Source: a virus. From it: DNA of 42,472 nucleotides. A program made the translations under genes and the position numbers. This document shows, piece after piece, positions 34,177-42,362 of the stretch; the stretch's first letter is position 1; each line of letters starts with the position of its first letter. Under the pieces are notes generated by a model. That model was not told the DNA's origin and did not search any database. It was given only the letters and a program-made list of their open reading frames with translations. The DNA lies in the IMG/VR virus record IMGVR_UViG_3300022220_000009, positions 1 to 42,472 of that record. One strand, given 5' to 3'.

Positions 34177-34704
34177 ATGATTCACAGCCAGGTGCCATTG
34201 TCGGCCGTTTTTATTTACGCCGCAAAATCCCTGGGGCTGTTTGTTGCGCTGATGATCGGGTTATTTTTCGTGCTGATGATTAAGCGCGCCATCTCCAAAC
34301 GGTTGCTAGAAGCGACCGGGGAAAAGAAAGAAAAAATAATGGGATATCAAGCCATGAAAACACCGAAAGAAATCGAAGAAGCAATCAACCAAGTCTACAA
34401 AAAGCTGGACAGCTTGCGGAAAGCTGTCAATTCAGCCGTGGATCGAATTGGCGGTGTTTGTCATAGCGTGGAGTTTTACGGAATAGCGGAAGAGGACGGT
34501 GGCCTTGTTGATAAATCCGCAAAAGAATTATTAAACGCGGCGGATGAAATCCAAGGGTACGCAGACGATGACGTCCCACACCTAGCGACTCTGTTACGCG
34601 AACGCTTCGAATACGATCAAGAGCATTGCGGCGTATGTGATGAGCCTTTTCTTGTGACGATATGTGACGATGAACGTCACCTTAATCACCGAAGGTGCCA
34701 ATGA
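34177..34704 (+). CDS. Membrane protein with Cys/His-rich C-terminus (175 aa)
   Basis: One membrane segment at about 10-35 (SAVFIYAAKSLGLFVALMIGLFFVLMIK), then a helical cytoplasmic domain (KTPKEIEEAINQVYKKLDSLRKAV) and a Cys/His-rich end (HCGVCDEPF...HLNHRRCQ) that could bind zinc. ATG 34177 is favoured over an in-frame upstream GTG at 34069 because GGGAG is at good spacing and the GTG form would run through the hairpins. It lies directly after the C4-like leader, so it is the candidate target. The stop overlaps the helicase start. Confidence 0.6.
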   Translation: MIHSQVPLSAVFIYAAKSLGLFVALMIGLFFVLMIKRAISKRLLEATGEKKEKIMGYQAMKTPKEIEEAINQVYKKLDSLRKAVNSAVDRIGGVCHSVEFYGIAEEDGGLVDKSAKELLNAADEIQGYADDDVPHLATLLRERFEYDQEHCGVCDEPFLVTICDDERHLNHRRCQ

Positions 34705-36110
34705 TAACTGACACTCAAACCAGAACCCAATTATGGGCCCACCAGGAACGGGCGGTCGAGTTTGCCGAAGACAAGCCCGGCGTCTGCCTTGCGATGGACA
34801 TGGGGACCGGCAAATCTGCGGTCGCAGTTACGCTGGCACAAACTTGGGAATGCAGGTGTGTGTTGGTTCTGTGCCCTAAGTCAGTGGTCGGCGTCTGGCC
34901 GCGTGAATTCTTAAAACATGCAGGGGATGATTTTGAGATTCTTCCTCTTATTAAAGGAACAACCGCGGACAAGGGCCATAAGGCTGCTCGATTTCTAGAT
35001 CGCTGCGAAATTAAAAGAAAACCTGCTGTGGTTGTAATCAATTATGAATCCGCGTGGCGCGAACCCTTTAGAACTTTTGCACTGAATACTGCCGATTTCG
35101 ACCTTCTGATCCTGGACGAATGCCACCGGATCAAAGCGCCTGGCGGCAGGGCCTCCCGGTTCTGTTCTGAACTTGGCAAGGTTGTCGGCAAGCGACTGGG
35201 GTTAACTGGAACGCCAATGCCGCACTCCCCACTGGATATATACGCCCAGTTCCGCACGATCCAACCTTCGGTGTTTGGCTACTCTTTTGCAAAATTTAAA
35301 AATCGCTACGCTGTCACAACCGGCCCTAACGGAACATGGGTGGACCCGAAACAGATACGAAACCCAGAGGAGCTTTGCCGCAAGTTCGCCTCTATTTCTT
35401 TTCAGGTCACGAAAGAAGAGGCTTTAACCCTGCCGGAGGAAACCCATATCAACATCCCAGTGGAGCTGGAACCTTCTGCATTTAAACAGTATGTGGCAAT
35501 GGAGAAACATTTTTACTTGTGGATGGAGGAACAGGCGGCCGAAGTCACGGCTGCAAACGTCCTGGTCAAGCTCCTGCGTTTACAGCAAATGACGTCTGGG
35601 TTCGTGGCCGATGATAACGGGACGATTCAGCGAGTCAGTGAGATCAAACAGAAGACATTGATTGATCTATTAAGCGACACGCCAGAGGAAAGACCTGTGG
35701 TGGTGTTTTGTAAATTTGTAAAGGACTTGGATGCGGTTAGTGAGGTAGCTCGGAATCTTGGCCGCAACTACGGAGAGATTTCAGGGCGGCGCAAAGACCT
35801 TACCGACCACGCAGCCATGCCGGAAAACATTCAGGTTATTGGAGTTCAAATCCAGGCTGGTGGTGTCGGTATTGATCTCACACGGGCCTCCATCGCAATT
35901 TATTACAGCATTGGCTTCTCTCTCGGTGATTACCTGCAAAGTCTGGCCCGGCTCCATCGACCAGGACAACGGCACCCGGTTACTTTCTTCCACCTGATCG
36001 CGCAGGGCACGGTAGACGAGAAAGTATTTAAAGCTTTGCAAGACCGGCAAGAGGTGGTCAGTAATATTTTAAAAGGGGGTACTAATGGCAACGCAAGAAA
36101 CAGTGGATGA
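34701..36110 (+). CDS. SNF2-type DEAD/DEAH helicase (469 aa)
   Basis: An SF2 ATPase of the Snf2 type common in phage early regions. Walker A is MGTGKSA near 34-40, DEAH-like DECH at about 139, LTGTPM near 168, and the last motif LARLHRPGQRHPVTFF near 414. The C-terminal RecA domain is complete (VVVFCKFVKDLDAV). Replication or recombination restart is the usual assumed role. ATG 34701 overlaps the preceding stop (ATGA); GTG 34695 is an alternative. It ends 26 bases inside the next gene. Confidence 0.88.
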   Translation: MITDTQTRTQLWAHQERAVEFAEDKPGVCLAMDMGTGKSAVAVTLAQTWECRCVLVLCPKSVVGVWPREFLKHAGDDFEILPLIKGTTADKGHKAARFLDRCEIKRKPAVVVINYESAWREPFRTFALNTADFDLLILDECHRIKAPGGRASRFCSELGKVVGKRLGLTGTPMPHSPLDIYAQFRTIQPSVFGYSFAKFKNRYAVTTGPNGTWVDPKQIRNPEELCRKFASISFQVTKEEALTLPEETHINIPVELEPSAFKQYVAMEKHFYLWMEEQAAEVTAANVLVKLLRLQQMTSGFVADDNGTIQRVSEIKQKTLIDLLSDTPEERPVVVFCKFVKDLDAVSEVARNLGRNYGEISGRRKDLTDHAAMPENIQVIGVQIQAGGVGIDLTRASIAIYYSIGFSLGDYLQSLARLHRPGQRHPVTFFHLIAQGTVDEKVFKALQDRQEVVSNILKGGTNGNARNSG

Positions 36111-36492
36111 ATTCATATTGTTGACGCAGCGAAAACAACTATTAGAAAGCGATCTATCAGTAATTAAGAAAGAGTTGGACGAAATGGAGCCAACAATTTT
36201 GGAACATTTTGAGAAACACGGTATCCAGCGAATCACCCAGGATGGAATCACAGTTTACCTGTCAAGAACCCTGTGGGCGGGTAAGGATGAAAATGTACAA
36301 AATGAAGAAGCGATTGAAGCGTTGAACACCGCGGGTCTCGGTATGTTTGCAGAGCCACGGATTAATGTTTCGTCCCTGAGCAGATATTTTAGGGATTTAG
36401 AGGAAAACGGTGAACCGTTCCCTGAGTGTCTTAAAGGGAAAATCAGGCTCATCGAAAAGTTCAAAATCGGCGCTAAAAACGGCCAAAACTAA
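36085..36492 (+). CDS. Hypothetical early phage protein (135 aa)
   Basis: It has an N-terminal coiled coil (LLTQRKQLLESDLSVIKKELDEMEPTI), then GIQRITQDGITVYLSRTLWAG, and a helical C-terminus (LSRYFRDLEENGEPFPECLKGKIRLIEKFK). The pattern of coiled coil plus DGxTVYL strand occurs in several unnamed phage replication-region proteins. It overlaps the SNF2 gene by 26 bases and is followed by a strong AAGGAGG for the next gene. Confidence 0.7.
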   Translation: MATQETVDEFILLTQRKQLLESDLSVIKKELDEMEPTILEHFEKHGIQRITQDGITVYLSRTLWAGKDENVQNEEAIEALNTAGLGMFAEPRINVSSLSRYFRDLEENGEPFPECLKGKIRLIEKFKIGAKNGQN

Positions 36493-36501
36493 GGAGGACA
36501 C

Positions 36502-37182
36502 ATGAGTACAATGATTGCAAAAAACGAGAATCAATTCCCAGTTTTGTGTGGAGATACGGAGTCAACGTTCGCAGCTATCAAGGACAATCTTGGGAGCGAT
36601 GGGCTTGACATAACAAGTTTAGACCGAGTCAAGGTTCCTGCCGGTGGCGGGATTGCCTTTGAGGTTCCAACGCTCGAGGGGACTGATTCCGCCAAGGAGC
36701 TCGAAGGCGTGATTGTCGCCTGGAAGGATTCCCGAGCGTATTGGGAAGGTTCGTATGGTGGAGGTAATGAGCCGCCGGAATGCTCATCGCATGATTGCAT
36801 TAGCGGTACCGGAAATCCCGGCGGGTCATGTGCTGTCTGCCCGATGGCTGAATTTGGCTCGGCAGAAAATGGATCAGGCCAGGCATGTAAGCAAATGCGG
36901 ACCATCTTACTTCTAACCAATGGGCGCACCTTGCCGATCGCGATCATCGTGCCGCCGACCAGCCTGAAGAACGTCAAAAAATATTTCCTGAGATTGGCTT
37001 CGTCCGGCAAGCGTTATTCGGATGTGGTGTCTAGGTTTTCATTGGTTAAGCAAAAGAACGGTACAGGCATCGAGTATAGCGAAATTGAGGTTGCGGTTGC
37101 CCGTCGACTTGAAGCGGACGAATGCGCCGGGGCAAAGAGCTACGGAGAGGCCATCGTTCCCGAAAAACTTGAGGCTGCTTGA
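36502..37182 (+). CDS. Cys-rich early phage protein, possible ssDNA-binding (226 aa)
   Basis: The beta-rich N-terminal half (DGLDITSLDRVKVPAGGGIAFEV...) is followed by a Cys cluster at about 93-130 (ECSSHDC, SCAVCPMAEFGSA, QACKQM) that could bind a metal, then a strand-rich part (TILLLTNGRTLPIAIIVPP) and a KNVKKYFLRLASSGKRYSDVVSRFSL helix. It lies directly before the primase gene (TGATG overlap at 37180-37184). A ssDNA-binding or replication-accessory role is suggested by position only. AAGGAGG precedes ATG 36502. Confidence 0.65.
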   Translation: MSTMIAKNENQFPVLCGDTESTFAAIKDNLGSDGLDITSLDRVKVPAGGGIAFEVPTLEGTDSAKELEGVIVAWKDSRAYWEGSYGGGNEPPECSSHDCISGTGNPGGSCAVCPMAEFGSAENGSGQACKQMRTILLLTNGRTLPIAIIVPPTSLKNVKKYFLRLASSGKRYSDVVSRFSLVKQKNGTGIEYSEIEVAVARRLEADECAGAKSYGEAIVPEKLEAA

Positions 37183-38672
37183 TGCCGTTCGAGATACCGA
37201 TGAATCCGCCCACTGCGCTGACCGATTTGGCGCAGTGGGTGTGCTACGACAAAGATAAAGTTCCGATTTCGTTTAGGGGCAGAGCGGGGAGTAGTACGAA
37301 CCCTGCCACCTGGGGGACGTATGAGCAGTGTGTCAACGAAGCGGTCCAATGGAATAACACAAGGGGAGTGAAAGGCGTGGGATTTGTATTTACTGACAAT
37401 GATCCATTTATCGGCATTGATCTGGACAAGGTGATCGATGCCGACGGCAAGCTGGAAGACTGGGCCCAGGAGTGGGTGGACAAGCTGGACTCTTACACAG
37501 AGTACAGTCCCAGCGGACGGGGTATTCATGTCTTTATACGAGGCAAACTGCCGACCACAGGGAAAAGGGGTAGCCGGTTTGAGGTGTACCAGACAGCACG
37601 GTTCTTCACGTTCACCGGGTTGGCTTATAAGGATTACGGTGATGACCCGGTTATTGAGAATCGCCAGGAAGAGATTGAGGACCTGCTGGACAAGTACCGA
37701 CCTGGATGGCGGGATGAAAAGTCTTCGGGATCGAATGTAGAAGTTGATACAAGCGGCACCCTATCTGCCGCGAAGTTTGCGGCTTTGTTATCGAACAGCA
37801 ATAAATTCAAGAAAACCTGGGAGCATAGGCGGGCAGATTTTAAGGATCAGTCGATGAGCTCCTACGATCTGAGTCTGGCCATGCAGGCCATGCACGCCGG
37901 GTGGTCTGATGGTGAGGCTGTTGCCTTGATCGTTGAACACAGGGGACATTACGGCGACGAGCAGAACAAGGCCGGACGCATGGATTATCTGGAACGCACG
38001 TTGAGGGCCGCCAAGGATTATTTGCAGAAAGATATCAAGGATTCGGATGCGGCGACCAAGGCGGCGCTTGAAAACGCGTCTGAAGCTGAACCAGAGGATA
38101 TCCTGGGCGATATTTCTTCCCGTCTGCAATTGCGTAATCCCATTACAAAAATCATCAAACGAGGGACTGACCCGGCTGAATACTATTTTGTGATCAATGA
38201 TGCCGAGTTGCGGATCGGGGAGACCAATGATCTGTTTTCAAACCGGATTATGAAGAAGAAGATTTTTGAATGGACTGGCGAAATTATTCCTAGCCAAAAA
38301 CAAAATGAGTGGGACTGCATCATCTCCCTTATGGAGAAGGTCATGATCTTTGAGGATGTGGGGTGTAGTTATTCAGAAACGATGGATGCCGTGACGGACT
38401 ACCTGGAAGAAAACTCTATCCAGGGTGAAGAAACATGGAAGGAAGCCCTTGAACTCAAGCAACCCTTCTTCCGGGATGGAATGACATGGATCAACCTGAA
38501 TAATTTTTATCCTCATGTTGAAGTAAAGCGATGTCTACCACCTGGAAGTATACGAAAACTCAAAAACAGACTGCTGCAGTGCGGGTTTGAAGACAGGATT
38601 TTTACCGCATCCATAAGCGGCAAACAGAAATGCAGGACCTACCTGGGGAAGGTGATAGGGCAAAACCCTTAA
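37182..38672 (+). CDS. Primase-polymerase, NrS-1-like (496 aa)
   Basis: The N-terminal half is an archaeo-eukaryotic primase-polymerase domain: LAQWVCYDKDKVPI, GFVFTDNDPFIGIDLD (catalytic D80 and D82), SPSGRGIHVFIRGKLP (His116), and RFEVYQTARFFTFTG near 130-145. This fits the phage NrS-1 primase-polymerase group. Unlike NrS-1 and most such proteins, no C-terminal SF3 helicase is seen; the last 170 aa (from about 320, ITKIIKRGTDPAEYYFVIND) are unrecognised. Separate SNF2 and UvrD helicases nearby may take over. ATG 37182 overlaps the previous stop. Confidence 0.85.
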   Translation: MPFEIPMNPPTALTDLAQWVCYDKDKVPISFRGRAGSSTNPATWGTYEQCVNEAVQWNNTRGVKGVGFVFTDNDPFIGIDLDKVIDADGKLEDWAQEWVDKLDSYTEYSPSGRGIHVFIRGKLPTTGKRGSRFEVYQTARFFTFTGLAYKDYGDDPVIENRQEEIEDLLDKYRPGWRDEKSSGSNVEVDTSGTLSAAKFAALLSNSNKFKKTWEHRRADFKDQSMSSYDLSLAMQAMHAGWSDGEAVALIVEHRGHYGDEQNKAGRMDYLERTLRAAKDYLQKDIKDSDAATKAALENASEAEPEDILGDISSRLQLRNPITKIIKRGTDPAEYYFVINDAELRIGETNDLFSNRIMKKKIFEWTGEIIPSQKQNEWDCIISLMEKVMIFEDVGCSYSETMDAVTDYLEENSIQGEETWKEALELKQPFFRDGMTWINLNNFYPHVEVKRCLPPGSIRKLKNRLLQCGFEDRIFTASISGKQKCRTYLGKVIGQNP

Positions 38673-38915
38673 ATAGAGGGGAAAAAGTACCTATAGAGAG
38701 ATGAGTCCATTTTTTCCATATTAGGCGATTTCGCATTAGGTTTTAGGATGATGGCGTTTAGACACAAAGAGTTGCAGGGAGGCGAAAATAATAAAAAAAG
38801 TTTTTTTATATATCGCTTTAAAGGTTAACTTGCTGCAAATAAAGGGATTACAGTGATAGTGATAATTCAAACAGAGAATACATATATTATTACATCCATA
38901 GATGGTATTTAAGAA
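38673..38915. other. AT-rich gap, possible origin or promoter region
   Basis: No supported gene. It includes A7-G-T7 (38793-38807), a near-perfect palindrome of AT runs, and TA-rich repeats (ACATATATTATTACATCC near 38880). It lies between primase and UvrD-like genes, a plausible place for a replication origin or promoter, but nothing specific shows it. A leftward open frame that covers it is read antisense to the UvrD-like gene and is not supported. Confidence 0.4.
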
Positions 38916-40535
38916 ATGACAAATGAATTTCAAGTTACAGGGCCACCGGGCACAGGAAAGACGACTTATCTCACCCGGCAGGTAGAGCGGGCGGTGGAGA
39001 AGTACGGGCCGGATGAAGTGGTCATCGGAAGTCTGACCAAAGCGGCGGCAACGGAGATCAGGAACAGACAAGTTGTCGATATGCCACGGGAGCATGTGGG
39101 AACCCTCCACAGTTTGTGCTGGCATCTTCTGGACCGTCCGACCCTTGCGATTAAAAAGCTGGATGAATGGAACGAGGAGCACCCATGGCTCAAGTTGTCC
39201 AAACAGGAAAATGAGAATCTGGACGACGTGTATCAGAGAAGGATCGCAGCCATGTCGACGGCTCGTCCTGAAAACCTCCTGGCGCAGATGGATATCTACC
39301 GGGCACAAATGCGACCCCGTGATACATGGCCTGAACACATCAAGTCATTCGGGAATAAGTGGTTTGACTGGATGGAGTCCAACGGATATATGGACTTCAC
39401 CATGCTGATCGAGCAGGCACTCAAGTACAAGCCTACGGCTCCGGGTGTTCCTACAGTGCTGATCGGTGATGAGTGTCAGGACTGGTCCAAGCTTGAGCTC
39501 GCCCTGTTTCGTAAATGGGGCAAGCGTGCTGACACTGTGATCATGGCAGGTGATCCGGATCAGGCTATCTACACCTGGCGGGGAGCGGACCCCCGTGTGT
39601 TCATGGATCACCCCGTACCGGAAGAAAATAGAAAACTGCTTGGTAAATCCTACCGCCTGCCATCCGAACCGCACAAGGTTGCGACACATTGGATCAAGAG
39701 AATCCGTAACCGTGTGGATGCTGAATTTGAACCACAGCGTGAGGGCGGCTCTGTGGACCGTTTTGGCACGACCTATAAACAACCCAACCCCCTGCTTAGA
39801 ATCATCGAGAAGGAAGTATCAGAAGGTAGGTCAGTGATGATCCTTGGATCCTGCAAGTATGTGGTCGAACCCACAATGTGGATGCTCAAGCGTGAGGGAA
39901 TCCCATATCACAACCCTTACAAGTCAGATAGCGCAGCATGGAATCCACTACGTCGTGGAAAGAAACAGGTGATGGGAATTGACCGGATTCTGTCCTTCAT
40001 CAAACCCAGCAAGGATGTGTGGAGCGATGGTGCTGAGGAGTGGGATACCGAGGATTTAAAGCGGTGGATGACCATTCTGAAAAGTGATGGTGTGCTGGCC
40101 AATGGGGTGAAGAAACTTTTGACGAAGCAGAGCTTCAGTCTTCCTCCGGACTATGAAGAGTTTGCGAATCTGTTTGCTGATTCAGAACAGGCGGAACACG
40201 CAGTGGATGTGGACCTGGACTGGTATATAAATTCCGTCTTACCGACAAAGCAAAGGTCTCTGGAGTTCCCTGCCCGTGTGGTTCGAAAGCGTGGAGGGCA
40301 GGCTCTGGTAGAGCCACCGAAGGTGATTGTCGGCACCATTCACAGTGTCAAGGGCGGTGAAGCGGACACAGTGATTGTGTTCCCGGACCTGTCCCTTGCG
40401 GGATACAAGGAATATGTCAACGGCGGGGGTGAGGGTTGGGAGTCGATCATCCGCATGTTCTATGTGGCAATGACACGGACCAAAGACAAGTTAATCCTGT
40501 GCCAGCCGTATTCCAGGCGGACGGTGTGGTGGTAA
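38916..40535 (+). CDS. UvrD/RecB-type superfamily 1 helicase (539 aa)
   Basis: The motifs are Walker A, GPPGTGKTT, at 9-17; SLTKAAATEI near 39; GTLHSLCW; DECQDWSKLE near 185 (Walker B); AGDPDQAIYTWRGA near 212; and the last motifs GTIHSVKGGEADTVIVFPDL (about 473) and YVAMTRTKDKLIL (about 516). This is a compact UvrD-like SF1A helicase, without a nuclease domain. It probably unwinds DNA in replication or recombination. ATG 38916 follows the AT-rich gap. Its TAA overlaps the small gene after it. Confidence 0.9.
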   Translation: MTNEFQVTGPPGTGKTTYLTRQVERAVEKYGPDEVVIGSLTKAAATEIRNRQVVDMPREHVGTLHSLCWHLLDRPTLAIKKLDEWNEEHPWLKLSKQENENLDDVYQRRIAAMSTARPENLLAQMDIYRAQMRPRDTWPEHIKSFGNKWFDWMESNGYMDFTMLIEQALKYKPTAPGVPTVLIGDECQDWSKLELALFRKWGKRADTVIMAGDPDQAIYTWRGADPRVFMDHPVPEENRKLLGKSYRLPSEPHKVATHWIKRIRNRVDAEFEPQREGGSVDRFGTTYKQPNPLLRIIEKEVSEGRSVMILGSCKYVVEPTMWMLKREGIPYHNPYKSDSAAWNPLRRGKKQVMGIDRILSFIKPSKDVWSDGAEEWDTEDLKRWMTILKSDGVLANGVKKLLTKQSFSLPPDYEEFANLFADSEQAEHAVDVDLDWYINSVLPTKQRSLEFPARVVRKRGGQALVEPPKVIVGTIHSVKGGEADTVIVFPDLSLAGYKEYVNGGGEGWESIIRMFYVAMTRTKDKLILCQPYSRRTVWW

Positions 40536-40804
40536 CACAAATCATTCAGCCTGATTTGGTTGGTGAGGAGATTGTGATTCTGGTTAACGGAACATACGAG
40601 CAAGCCAGGGAGAAGCACCCGGATCATGTGATTTACACACCAAGGGAGATTGAAAGCTTGAAAGCAGAGAAGCCTGAAAACATCGAGCACGTTCACTATA
40701 TCAAGAAACTGTTCGGTGGTGAATATCACAGTGGAGAAGTCCCAGAAAAAAGGAAAGCCACAATTGCAGAAATGAGAGAAGAAAGAGCGTTGATACACAG
40801 ATAA
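40529..40804 (+). CDS. Small hypothetical phage protein (91 aa)
   Basis: It starts at GTG 40529 (or 40526), overlapping the helicase stop, with AGGCGG before it. The open frame extends upstream through the helicase gene, which is unlikely to be coding. The N-terminus is strand-rich (VGEEIVILVNGTYEQAREK), the rest helical and charged. No family recognised. Confidence 0.5.
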   Translation: MVTQIIQPDLVGEEIVILVNGTYEQAREKHPDHVIYTPREIESLKAEKPENIEHVHYIKKLFGGEYHSGEVPEKRKATIAEMREERALIHR

Positions 40805-40860
40805 GAACGCTCAAAAAACTATTGTGTTTAAAAAGACCTAATAAATAGGAGGGGAGGGCT

Positions 40861-41142
40861 GTGTCCAATCCTGAAACCACAATCGCAAGGAAACTATTGA
40901 AGCACCTAAACGCTATCCCGAGGTGCCGGGCAATCAAATTGCACATGACACAGTTCGGTTTGAGAGGAACGCCTGACATTCTGTGTTGCAGGGATGGGCA
41001 AACCGTTTTCTTTGAGGTGAAGACACCCAAGCGAAGACGGTTGGACAAGATGCAAGGTAAACAGTTTCGGGACTGGAGAACGGTGGGAGCGAAGTGCTAC
41101 CTGGTTACAGGAATCGATGATTTACCTAAAGAATTCAATTAA
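40861..41142 (+). CDS. VRR-NUC nuclease (93 aa)
   Basis: A stand-alone VRR-NUC domain, a PD-(D/E)XK nuclease type found in phages and thought to act in recombination or repair. Key residues: D39 in RGTPDILCC, and E52-V-K54 in VFFEVKTPKRRRL, followed by the conserved LDKMQGKQFRDWRTVGA. Phage enzymes of this family can resolve or cut branched DNA. GTG 40861 is preceded by AGGAGGGGAGG. The spacing after the previous gene (56 bases) includes AT-rich sequence. Confidence 0.88.
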   Translation: MSNPETTIARKLLKHLNAIPRCRAIKLHMTQFGLRGTPDILCCRDGQTVFFEVKTPKRRRLDKMQGKQFRDWRTVGAKCYLVTGIDDLPKEFN

Positions 41143-41148
41143 CTAAAA

Positions 41149-41195
41149 GCCCCCGCCCCTTGTGACTTGTGTTGCTTGGGGGGTTAATCGGGGGC
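41149..41195 (+). terminator. Hairpin between nuclease and integrase
   Basis: GCCCCCG (41149-41155) pairs with CGGGGGC (41189-41195), and CCCC (41156-41159) with GGGG inside. No T-tract follows, so it is a strong hairpin, not a clear intrinsic terminator. It may block early transcripts from entering the integrase gene. Confidence 0.45.
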
Positions 41196-41306
41196 GAATA
41201 TTTAAGCTAGAACAACCTAATGAAATCAGCCCTTTCAAAGAATGTGTTAAAATCCCCGCGTTGGATTAAAAGGCGTTTCCGGTCTACTCTTCAGGAGGAG
41301 ACAGAC

Positions 41307-42335
41307 ATGGAAACAAAAAGGAAGTATTTTGTCCGAAGGGGCAAGCGGGGAGTTATTTACCTGCAGGAACGTCATTGCGGGTTGAAACTTGGTGATTGCC
41401 TGGATACCACGGACGAAAAAATTGCTGAAATCAGAAGACGTGAAATTCACATTCTTGTTGAAAGGGGGGATTATTTAAACAAAAAAACATCTTTTGGGGA
41501 TGCAGCAAAAGAACAGTTTCCAAAAATGCTGGACGGCAAGGCTCTTAATACCAAACGGTTTTATAAGAATTGCCTGAATAACCATTTATTACCCTGGTTC
41601 CAGGATGCAATGATAACGGATGTATTGCCTAATGATTTACTGGAATACAAAGAGGCAAGGGAAAGTAAAGGTGCCGGTGAGTCTACTCTCAAAATAGAGT
41701 TTTACTTGCTTCGTGCTGTTTTGAAGGCGAATAATCTTGACTTAAAGTTACCCAAGTTGTCCTGGTTGAAGCCGAAGGTTAAAGTTGAGCGGTTTCTAAC
41801 CGAACCGGAGCTTCTATCTATTTTGAGCTACCTGAAAGGGGAGTCGAAAGCGATAGCGGCCTTTTTGGCTTACTCAGGTTTGAGGGTATCGGATGGTTTG
41901 TCTATCAAGTGGTCTAATTTTGATTTTAAAACAGATAAGCGTCCATTTATCCGGGTAACCCAAAAAAAGACGGGAAGCGTGGTTAGGATTCCGTTACACC
42001 CAAAGCTGTTGGATGCTCTTGCTTCCATACCGCAAGGCATTGGTGATATGCGGGTATTCAGGATGGCGGAGCAAACCTTTAGAAGACGGTGGCAAAAATC
42101 CAGGAAAAAGGCCGGGTTTGAGTGGGCCAGGATTCACGACCTGCGTCACTTTTTTGGAAGCTATTTAGCGAGTCACGGCGAGCGTCGTGAGGTGATTGCC
42201 AAGCTCATGGGGCATAGTGATATAAACAGCACAGCCCTGTATGCCCGGTTCGATGATGACACGCTGATTGAGTCCATCAACGCTTTTACTGTCCGCAAAG
42301 TGTCCGCAAATCTTAATACAAGAGGCGGAAACTGA
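41307..42335 (+). CDS. Tyrosine recombinase integrase (342 aa)
   Basis: The integrase inserts the phage at the bacterial site. Catalytic residues are R193 (YSGLRVSDGL), a Lys at about 221 (QKKTGSVV), H277 and R280 (HDLRHFFGSYLASHG), H303 (MGHSDINS) and Y312 (ALYARF). The core-binding part is at about 60-160, and the N-terminus is a short arm-binding region (RKYFVRRGKRGVIYL). ATG 41307 after AGGAGG (41293-41298) is favoured over ATG 41220. Its coding end contains two GTCCGCAAA repeats (42291-42299, 42302-42310) like those in the att repeat. Confidence 0.93.
   Translation: METKRKYFVRRGKRGVIYLQERHCGLKLGDCLDTTDEKIAEIRRREIHILVERGDYLNKKTSFGDAAKEQFPKMLDGKALNTKRFYKNCLNNHLLPWFQDAMITDVLPNDLLEYKEARESKGAGESTLKIEFYLLRAVLKANNLDLKLPKLSWLKPKVKVERFLTEPELLSILSYLKGESKAIAAFLAYSGLRVSDGLSIKWSNFDFKTDKRPFIRVTQKKTGSVVRIPLHPKLLDALASIPQGIGDMRVFRMAEQTFRRRWQKSRKKAGFEWARIHDLRHFFGSYLASHGERREVIAKLMGHSDINSTALYARFDDDTLIESINAFTVRKVSANLNTRGGN
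42291..42310 (+). repeat. GTCCGCAAA pair in the end of the integrase gene
   Basis: Two copies of GTCCGCAAA, 11 bases apart, at 42291-42299 and 42302-42310. The same pair with the same spacing lies inside both att copies. They encode the VRK/SAN residues of the integrase end, but shared spacing with att suggests protein binding sites, perhaps for integrase or excisionase. Confidence 0.6.
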
Positions 42336-42362
42336 TGTTTTTAAAGGAGTCAATTCATTATT

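Noticed and set aside
38736-39338. Leftward 200-aa frame
   Set aside because: Antisense to the UvrD-like helicase N-terminus; Cys/His-rich noise typical of shadow frames.
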